DNA of 31,924 bases from assembly GCA_038230415.1 (NCBI GenBank), contig JBBRNH010000071.1, positions 1 to 31,924 on the forward strand, written 5' to 3'. Position 1 is the stretch's first letter, and each line of letters begins with the position of its first letter. The stretch is from JBBRNH01 sp038230415 (GTDB lineage: Bacteria; Bacteroidota; Bacteroidia; Cytophagales; Spirosomataceae). Both the position numbers and the translations under genes were made by a program. The notes under the pieces are model-generated. The model saw only the letters and a program-made list of their open reading frames with translations, was not told where the DNA came from and ran no database searches. Shown here in pieces: positions 25,903 through 31,924 of the stretch.

Positions 25903-25910
25903 CAAAGGTA
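25903..25910 (-). promoter_or_regulatory. Bacteroidota -7 box for the Wzi-like gene
   Basis: The minus strand reads TACCTTTG, an exact TAnnTTTG match, 28 bases before the ATG at 25874. No well-spaced -33 element was found. Confidence 0.55.
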
Positions 25911-26012
25911 AACCTGTTCTGGGAATTATACTAATCAGGGCCGGGTACCACGCTCCACAAATGCCAACCTGCCGCTCATACAATTGGTGAAGCAGAAATT
26001 TGGGAAGTAAAC

Positions 26013-26019
26013 AGGAAGG
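26013..26019 (+). promoter_or_regulatory. Shine-Dalgarno-like site deciding the helicase start
   Basis: AGGAAGG ends 9 bases before GTG 26029, which is the first possible start after an in-frame TAA at 26008. It supports the GTG start although Bacteroidota often lack such sites. Confidence 0.45.
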
Positions 26020-26028
26020 GCTGGTGAG

Positions 26029-28317
26029 GTGGATGGGCCGGTAGTAGGCATAATTCAGAAAAGCCTATATCTTGCCCCAGTGCTGACCGACATCCACTTC
26101 CCGCCGGGCAACGAGTACCGGACGGGTTCTGAAAATGAACCCCTGACGTTTTATATGCAGTCTCTGGCCGAAAGCACCCGGCTTGATTTGCTGCTGGGTT
26201 ATTTCAGTTCGTCGGCCATCAGCGTGCTGGCGGTCGGTTTTGCCACATTCATCAGCAACGATGGGCGCGTCCGGCTGATTATCAACCACATTTTATCAGC
26301 ACAAGACAAAGCGGCTGTACTGACCGGAGGAACCACCAACCCGGTTGATTACCCGTTTTCGGTACAGGATTTTCAGACCTTACGCGGAGCATTAGACAGC
26401 TACGGACACCATTTCTTTGATTGTATGGCGTGGCTGATTGCCACCAAACGGATTCAGATTCGGGCCATAAAACCCAAAGACCGGCGCGGTATATCGCACT
26501 ATAAATCCGGCATTTTTTATGACGGCATCAACGCCGTCAAATTCAAAGGGTCGTGCAATTTTACGGCATCGGGCCTGCTCGAAAACCTCGAAGAATTAGA
26601 CGTAAAACTATCCTGGCAGGCCGACTACGATGGTTTTGCCGACTACGAACACGAATACAACCAACTCTTCGCGGGCCTGACCGACTACGCCGAACTGATT
26701 CCGGTTGAGCAGATCGAAGAAGCTATCCTTCATAATTACGGCGGCAAAGACCTTGACGAACTGTTGGTGAATGAGCAGACGTTGGCCGCCCAAAAAGCGA
26801 AGCAAGTCAAAAGCCAAACCCACCAAAAAGCCGTAGCCCGGACTTTGCAGACCATAGAAGCCTACCGCACGGCACCCCGTTTTCCCTACGACAGCGGCCC
26901 CCGTGACTACCAACGCGAAGCCTATCAGAACTGGGTTGAAAACAAGTATCAGGGCATTTTTGCGATGGCAACCGGCACCGGCAAAACCCTCACTGCCCTC
27001 AACTGCCTACTGAACGAATCGCAGAAAACGGGTCAATATCAGGCCGTTATCGTAGTGCCGACAACGGTTTTGGTGGAGCAGTGGACGGATGAGACCCGCA
27101 AATTCAACTTTCTCAACATCATCACCGTATCGGCGCAAACCAACGGTTGGCCCGCCGAATTGGGCGACATCACGACCAAAATCAGCTTTGGCGTGGGGGC
27201 ATCGTTTATCATCATTGTGACCTACAAATCATTCGTCAAGCCCGCCTTTCAAACCTATTTCAAACGGTTGCCCAAAACCACCCTGTTGCTCGCCGACGAA
27301 GCCCATAACATGGCCTCGCCGATGGTGGCGCAGTTGTTGGGCGGTATTCACCTCGATAAGCGCATCGGGCTGTCGGCCACGCCCAAACGGGTGTATGACC
27401 CCGACGGCTCGGCAGCGATGGACGCATTTTTTAACGACGGAAACGGCCCGGCAGACCGGCCCTACACCTACAACTTTTCGATGGAGCGGGCCATTGCAGA
27501 CGGGATTCTCTGCCCGTATTATTACTACCCGAACATCGTGAGCCTGCTGCCCGACGAGATGGTGGCCTACTCCGAGATTTCGGCCAAACTCGCCAAACTC
27601 TACGCCCGGTCTCCGGGCGACGACCGGGCCTCGAAACAGGTAGAAATGCTGCTCATGCAGCGCAAACGCATTATTCACAAGGCGCAGGGCAAGTTGGCCG
27701 TGTTTGAGAACATCCTGACCGACATCATCGCCCGGCGCAACCGCATTGACTACACGCTGGTGTATGCCCCCGAAGGGTTTTATGCCGACACCGAAATTGA
27801 CGACGAAACCTTCCCCGACCTGACCGACGAAAACCGAATTATTGACTTCTACGCGGCTATCGTCAGGCGGGTTTCGCCCACCACCACCATTACCCAATAC
27901 ACGAGCGATGCTGCCGATAAAGACCTGACCCTGAAACAGTTTGAGCAGGGAAAAATTAACGCGCTGCTCTCCATGAAGTGCTTAGACGAGGGCGTTGACA
28001 TTCCGCGCACCGGACAGGCCATTTTCTGTTCAAGCACGGGCAACCCCCGGCAGTTTATCCAACGCCGGGGCCGTATTCTGCGGCAACACCCCGACAAAAC
28101 CTTTGCCTATATCTACGACATGGTGGTTATTCCGCGCACCGACCCCAACAGCCCGCACTTTGCCTTAGAGCGCAACTTGGTTCGTAAAGAACTCGAACGG
28201 GTGGTGCATTTTGCGTTTATGGCAACCAACAAATACGAAGCCACCACCGTATTTCGGGAGGTATGCGATTTGTACCAACTCGATTTAGATACCATTCATA
28301 CAGACCTGAGTGCCTGA
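26029..28317 (+). CDS. PLD-domain nuclease fused to SF2 (DEAH) helicase
   Basis: Protein of 762 residues with two parts. An N-terminal phospholipase D-like domain carries one HKD motif, HYKSGIFYD (H157, K159, D165), followed by GSCN at 174-177. A superfamily 2 helicase follows: PRDYQREA (Q-like) at 291-298, ATGTGKT (Walker A) at 314-320, DEAH at 423-426, SATPKR from 449, and QFIQRRGRILRQ (motif VI) at about 674-685. PLD domains of this type act as nucleases, usually as dimers because each chain gives half the site. The order suggests a DNA-translocating nuclease. The C-terminal DUF3427 of some relatives is not visible. It is the first gene of a tight cassette, 13 bases before the next. Start is GTG 26029. 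Confidence 0.85.
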   Translation: MDGPVVGIIQKSLYLAPVLTDIHFPPGNEYRTGSENEPLTFYMQSLAESTRLDLLLGYFSSSAISVLAVGFATFISNDGRVRLIINHILSAQDKAAVLTGGTTNPVDYPFSVQDFQTLRGALDSYGHHFFDCMAWLIATKRIQIRAIKPKDRRGISHYKSGIFYDGINAVKFKGSCNFTASGLLENLEELDVKLSWQADYDGFADYEHEYNQLFAGLTDYAELIPVEQIEEAILHNYGGKDLDELLVNEQTLAAQKAKQVKSQTHQKAVARTLQTIEAYRTAPRFPYDSGPRDYQREAYQNWVENKYQGIFAMATGTGKTLTALNCLLNESQKTGQYQAVIVVPTTVLVEQWTDETRKFNFLNIITVSAQTNGWPAELGDITTKISFGVGASFIIIVTYKSFVKPAFQTYFKRLPKTTLLLADEAHNMASPMVAQLLGGIHLDKRIGLSATPKRVYDPDGSAAMDAFFNDGNGPADRPYTYNFSMERAIADGILCPYYYYPNIVSLLPDEMVAYSEISAKLAKLYARSPGDDRASKQVEMLLMQRKRIIHKAQGKLAVFENILTDIIARRNRIDYTLVYAPEGFYADTEIDDETFPDLTDENRIIDFYAAIVRRVSPTTTITQYTSDAADKDLTLKQFEQGKINALLSMKCLDEGVDIPRTGQAIFCSSTGNPRQFIQRRGRILRQHPDKTFAYIYDMVVIPRTDPNSPHFALERNLVRKELERVVHFAFMATNKYEATTVFREVCDLYQLDLDTIHTDLSA

Positions 28318-28330
28318 CAAACAACCCATT

Positions 28331-28564
28331 ATGACGCAACTTGACATTGTAAAAGCCTTTCTGGAAGACGCGGAGATTCAGGAAAAATACGGCCTCGCAC
28401 CCGCCGACGTTACCCAAATGACCATGCAAAGCCACTACAAACCCGATACGCAGGTGCTTGTCGGCCTGATTCGGCGGATGGTTATGGACGTTGAAGACCA
28501 ATCTAAAACCGTTAATGTGGCGGCTTCGGCCATGAACACCACGCTCGAAAACACCCTCCGATAG
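28331..28564 (+). CDS. 77-residue cassette protein of unknown function
   Basis: Small, acidic, mostly helical protein (MTQLDIVKAFLEDAEIQEKYGLAPADVTQMTMQ...). It lies 13 bases after the helicase stop and 2 bases before the ATPase start, so translation of all three genes is probably coupled. I recognise no family. The position between an effector-like gene and an SMC-like ATPase resembles the small middle component of ABC-ATPase defence systems, but it is shorter than the middle components I know of. Confidence 0.7.
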   Translation: MTQLDIVKAFLEDAEIQEKYGLAPADVTQMTMQSHYKPDTQVLVGLIRRMVMDVEDQSKTVNVAASAMNTTLENTLR

Positions 28565-28566
28565 CC

Positions 28567-30795
28567 ATGCTCATCAACCGAATTACCATCAGCAATTTTT
28601 TGTGCTACTACGGCCCGGCGAATCAGCTCGATTTCTCCGACGGGCTAAACATCGTGCTTGGTGCCAACGGCTACGGCAAATCGAAACTCTACGATGCGTT
28701 TCAGTGGGTGTTCAGCAATGGCATTACCGATAACGCGCCCCGGCCAACGGCGGGCAGCCTGAAACCGACGAGTGTGGTGAAAGGGGATTTGGTATCCGAA
28801 AAAGCCAAAGCCGAATGTGCTATTGGCGACAGCGTTGAGGCAAAGGTGATTGTTGAGGTTGAGCATCCCCGAACTAATCATCAATACGTTTCTCAACAGA
28901 AATACCAACTTATCAGAACCTACCGCGTTCGGCGGACGGGCGAAAAAACGTGGGCCGAGCCGGGCAACAGCGATTTTCAGGTGCTGGAATACGATATTCT
29001 GTCGTTTAAGCCCGTTGCCGAAGCCAAACACGCCGAAATTCTGGAACGGCTGATTCCGGTAGATGTGCGGCCTTACGTGTGGTTTCAGGGCGAACGGGGT
29101 ATCAATAACCTGATCGATACGGCCAACAACGGCTCGTTACGCAACGTCATCAAACGGCTCTCGAACATTGACCGCTGGGATAAATACATCGAGGTTACGC
29201 AAAAAGCCTACGAAACCGCCCGCAACGCCTTTGATCAGGAACTGAAAAAATCGGCAAAAAACCAACTCAGCATCAGTGCGTTACAAACCGAACAGCGATT
29301 GGTGGAACAGCAAATCATGCAGTTGGAAGAGCAGATCACCAACGCATCGCTGAATCAGCAGGAAGCGCAGGACAAACAAGACGCGCTGTTGGCAAGCATC
29401 GAGTTTGCCGAAACCATAAACCGGCTGACGCAGGTGCGAAACCGCGCCGAAACCGCCTACACTGCCGCCGTGAAGCAGGCCGATGCGTTTGAAGAAGGAC
29501 TCACCAAAAAACTCTTCACCGACAATTGGCTACTGTTGGGTATGGCCCCGTTGGTGGAGACGTTTGAGACGAAACTAAATGCCTACAATGAGGGCGTTGC
29601 CATCAGAAAAGCAACGGCCAACCTGAACAGGCAACTGAACGAAAAACTCCAGATTCGGCTGCCCGACAATGTTCCCGAACCGATGTATGTTCGGCAAATG
29701 CTTCAGGAAGAGCATTGCCGGGTATGCGACCGCCCGGCCCCGCAAGGCTCTGCTGCCTACGCGGCAATTGCCGGTTTGCTGCTGCCGGAGCCGGTGATTG
29801 CCCAACCCGAACGGACGCACACCAACCTGAAACCGCTTTTTACCAAGCTCTATGGCAATGGGTTAGCCCTAAAAGAGAGCATTAGCGGGATTAATCAGCG
29901 GGTGCAACAATCCATAATCAACCGCGACAGCATTAGCCAACAGGTCAGGACGCTAAAGGACGAACTCGGTGCCAAAGCCCGCGAGTTGCAGGAACAGCTA
30001 CAACTCAGCGGCCTGACCAACGCCCGCGATATTGTGAATGCAATGCAGGGCGCACGGGCCGACCTCCAGCAATTTGCCGGTGATTTAGGAAGTTATCGCA
30101 CCAAAAAATCCGAGAAAGAAGACCGGCTCAAAGCCATCAACGCCGAACTCGGCAAACTATCCGAAGGGCAGGTTGCCCCGCACCTGACCCGCAAGAAAGC
30201 CATCTTGTTTGACGTGGCAGAACTGGCGAAACGGGTCAAAAAAACCAAGTATCAGGAACTAATACGGCAACTCGAACGCACCGCCAACGAACATTACCGC
30301 AACGTCAACGCGCCAACCGGGGCGTTCTACGGCAGCATCCGGTTTAAAGAAACGGCAGACGGCGGCTACCTCCCGGCTATTCTCGACAACGACGGACGCG
30401 AGGTCGGCAACCTCAACACGTCGCTTGTGAGTTCGCTCAAACTGTCAATCATCCTGGCGATTGTGTCGGCCAACAAAACCCGCAACGATGCTGCGTTTTA
30501 TCCGCTCATTGCCGACGCGCCCGTGTCTGATTTCGATGTGGTGAAGGCCACCACGTTTTTCAAAGAAACGGCCAACACCTTCCGGCAGAGCATCGTGATT
30601 GTGAAAGAACTCCTGCTCGAAGACCCCGCCCGGCCCAACCGCTACCAACCCGACCTCGCCCGGCTCGGCGACCTGCAAACCGATTTGCAGGCCGCCGGTA
30701 AAACCCTGACGGTGTATCAGTTAGATATGCCCGATGGTGTCTCGAACGCGTACCGTACCGAATTGGAGATTCATATTCAGAAAATTAATTGCTAA
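28567..30795 (+). CDS. SMC/Rad50-like ABC ATPase with zinc hook
   Basis: Protein of 742 residues with the split ABC ATPase layout of Rad50, RecF and DndD-type proteins. Walker A GANGYGKS is at 32-39 after ITISNFLCYYGP. Coiled-coil arms lie on both sides of a CRVC motif at 384-387, the CxxC of a zinc hook. Walker B is AFYPLIADAPVSDFD with Asp650. The usual LSGG signature is not clear; NTSLVSSLKLSIIL at about 620 is the probable place. Such ATPases dimerise on DNA and sense DNA ends or structures. It is the last gene of the cassette. DndD-like is a possible alternative label, but no other Dnd genes are present. Confidence 0.85.
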   Translation: MLINRITISNFLCYYGPANQLDFSDGLNIVLGANGYGKSKLYDAFQWVFSNGITDNAPRPTAGSLKPTSVVKGDLVSEKAKAECAIGDSVEAKVIVEVEHPRTNHQYVSQQKYQLIRTYRVRRTGEKTWAEPGNSDFQVLEYDILSFKPVAEAKHAEILERLIPVDVRPYVWFQGERGINNLIDTANNGSLRNVIKRLSNIDRWDKYIEVTQKAYETARNAFDQELKKSAKNQLSISALQTEQRLVEQQIMQLEEQITNASLNQQEAQDKQDALLASIEFAETINRLTQVRNRAETAYTAAVKQADAFEEGLTKKLFTDNWLLLGMAPLVETFETKLNAYNEGVAIRKATANLNRQLNEKLQIRLPDNVPEPMYVRQMLQEEHCRVCDRPAPQGSAAYAAIAGLLLPEPVIAQPERTHTNLKPLFTKLYGNGLALKESISGINQRVQQSIINRDSISQQVRTLKDELGAKARELQEQLQLSGLTNARDIVNAMQGARADLQQFAGDLGSYRTKKSEKEDRLKAINAELGKLSEGQVAPHLTRKKAILFDVAELAKRVKKTKYQELIRQLERTANEHYRNVNAPTGAFYGSIRFKETADGGYLPAILDNDGREVGNLNTSLVSSLKLSIILAIVSANKTRNDAAFYPLIADAPVSDFDVVKATTFFKETANTFRQSIVIVKELLLEDPARPNRYQPDLARLGDLQTDLQAAGKTLTVYQLDMPDGVSNAYRTELEIHIQKINC

Positions 30796-30810
30796 TTAGT
30801 TGGGTGGTTT

Positions 30811-30981
30811 GTTCGGCACCGCCACCAGGCTGTGCCGTTCCAGAATGAAAAGCCCGTTGGTTTGGATACCCACAGCCTGATGGCGGTGGGCAACGAGTTC
30901 GGCACCGCCACCAGGCTGTGCCGTTTCAGGGCGAAGCCTATTGGTTCAGAATACCCACAACCCAGAGACGGTAGGCAACGG
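30811..30981. repeat. Tandem pair of dispersed intergenic repeat units
   Basis: Two units of about 86 bp lie head to tail at 30811-30896 and 30897-30981. Their first 29 bases are identical, from GTTCGGCACC to GTGCCGTT; the rest is diverged but alignable. In the first unit CACCGCCACCAGGCTGTG can pair with CACAGCCTGATGGCGGTG, giving a long-loop hairpin. A third related copy is at 15195-15303. The period is not a multiple of three, so they do not encode a repeat protein. They fill the 252-base gap before the Rpn-like gene. Confidence 0.7.
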
Positions 30982-31047
30982 GCCAAATAGTACCCAAAAT
31001 GTACATACACAAGCAGTCACATTAGTTGCTAAATTCTACCGCACGAC

Positions 31048-31867
31048 ATGGGCAAACAGGCGAGCCAATACGATAAGATACTCAAGGAAAACTTGGAGGC
31101 TATTATTCCGGGATTGATGGAAAACGTACTCGGCATCACAGTGGTTGAGTCGGAAGAACTGCCCGACGATGTACAACACACAAAAGAGCGAAAACCTGAC
31201 GTATTGAAGAAAATAACTGATGCTCAGGGCAATACTTTTGTTTTGCAGATTGAGTTTCAGCCGGGCCGACGCTTCGGTGGCCGATGAGCCGGAGATGGTT
31301 TATCGAATGGCTGAATACTACATCATGCTGGAACGCAAATACAAATTGCCCGTTCGTCAGTTCGTTATTTTTCTGGGGCCAACTGCCCCGGCGATGCCTA
31401 CGCAACTCGACAGGCCGAATCTCCAATTTAACTTTCCGCTTATCGCCTTTTCTACGCTCGACTACCGCCTTTTTTTGCGTTCGGAGCGGCCCGAAGAAAT
31501 TGTGCTGAGTATTCTGGCGAACTTCGACGGCGACAGTACCGATGCCGCTCTGTGGCAGATTATTGACCGGATAGAAGAAACGAGCAACGGCGATTTCTCG
31601 TTAAGAAAGCACATCAACCAATTGCGCGTGTTGGCGCAACTGCGTAACTTAGGCATACAACTCAAATCAGCTATGGACAGCATTGCACAGTATATCAGCC
31701 CGGAGAAGGATGTGTTTTACCTCATCGGTCAGGAAAGAGCCGAAGAACGCATTGTGCGGAACTTACTGACCAAAATGGGTCTCACCACCGAGCAGGTGGC
31801 CGACGTTGCCGGGGTTTCGGTGGAGTTTGTGGAGGAAGTACGGCAGAAAATGGCCGCCAACCCGTAG
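31048..31867 (+). pseudogene. Rpn-like PD-(D/E)XK nuclease/transposase-related gene, frameshifted
   Basis: The N-terminal part (ATG 31048, MGKQASQYDKILKENLEAIIPG) carries KPDVL with Asp51 and FVLQIEFQ with Glu69 and Gln71, the D...ExQ form of the Rpn family (recombination-promoting nucleases, transposase_31-like). At about 31258-31265 the frame breaks; removing one C restores ADASVADEPEMVYRMAEYYIMLERKYKLPVRQFVIFLG and the rest to 31867, about 272 residues in total. The C-terminus (ERIVRNLLTKMGLTTEQVADVAGVSVEFVEEVRQKM) is the helical tail typical of the family. It follows the SMC cassette on the same strand but is separated by repeats, so membership is doubtful. Confidence 0.7.
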
Positions 31868-31924
31868 GCTGCTGCCCGCCGATACCGCTTCCCGCCCCCC
31901 CTTACCCCCACCCACTCATGCAAA

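Noticed and set aside
27229..27897. 222-codon minus-strand frame opposite the helicase
   Set aside because: It is a shadow of the helicase core motifs read in reverse.
26029..30795. Assignment of the cassette to DISARM, Lamassu or Dnd
   Set aside because: DISARM needs DUF1998 and a separate PLD gene; Lamassu effectors I know of do not include PLD-helicase fusions; Dnd needs sulfur-modification partners. None is complete here, so no name is given.
30792..31010. 72-codon minus-strand frame across the tandem repeats
   Set aside because: The 86-bp repeat period is not a multiple of three, so the two units are read in different frames, and no start signal or family is visible. It is repeat DNA, not a gene.

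Overview
The window looks like chromosomal DNA from a Bacteroidota bacterium of the Cytophagales, most like the Spirosoma/Fibrella group. This is inferred from four things: GC-rich codon usage, -7 promoter boxes of the form TAnnTTTG, Bacteroidota-type gene families (Wzi-like capsule protein, TlpA with a DUF4369-like N-terminus, adhesin-like protein behind an ECF sigma/anti-sigma pair), and protein sequence style. No rRNA, tRNA, CRISPR array, integrase or insertion sequence was seen.

Layout, left to right. (1) 1-5827, plus strand: a compact three-gene operon of a membrane-anchored patatin-like lipase, a cytoplasmic HExxH metallopeptidase and a ComEC-like metallo-beta-lactamase-fold hydrolase. 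A perfect 37-bp inverted repeat (REPIN-like) and an intrinsic terminator follow. (2) 6035-8311, plus: ECF sigma factor, anti-sigma-like membrane protein and an exported adhesin-like protein, all overlapping. (3) 11291-8320, minus: a run of six genes in which ffh (SRP GTPase) and a small envelope protein lie between two toxin-antitoxin-like pairs (DUF433/DUF5615 upstream, a RelE/ParE-type pair downstream). (4) 11325-15193, plus: an unknown membrane protein, murE (interrupted by one frameshift) and mraY, for peptidoglycan precursor synthesis. (5) 15306-19197: a Gly/Tyr-rich lipoprotein (minus), then on the plus strand a probable DUF1207 outer-membrane protein, a PD-(D/E)XK-like protein, purB and a small helical protein. 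(6) 25874-19213, minus: a Wzi-like capsule protein, a polyprenyl glycosylphosphotransferase, gatB, a TlpA-like thioredoxin and proC. (7) 26029-30795, plus: a tight three-gene cassette of a PLD-nuclease/SF2-helicase fusion, a 77-residue protein and an SMC/Rad50-like ATPase with a zinc-hook CxxC. Two tandem copies of an intergenic repeat and a frameshifted Rpn-like nuclease gene follow.

The two cassettes that look most like undescribed systems are the patatin/metallopeptidase/MBL operon (91-5827) and the PLD-helicase/small protein/SMC-ATPase operon (26029-30795). The second has the composition of an anti-mobile-element defence system but does not match a named system that I can recall with confidence. 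Two single-base frameshifts, one of them in the essential gene murE, suggest either base-calling errors or, for murE, a possible recoding site.
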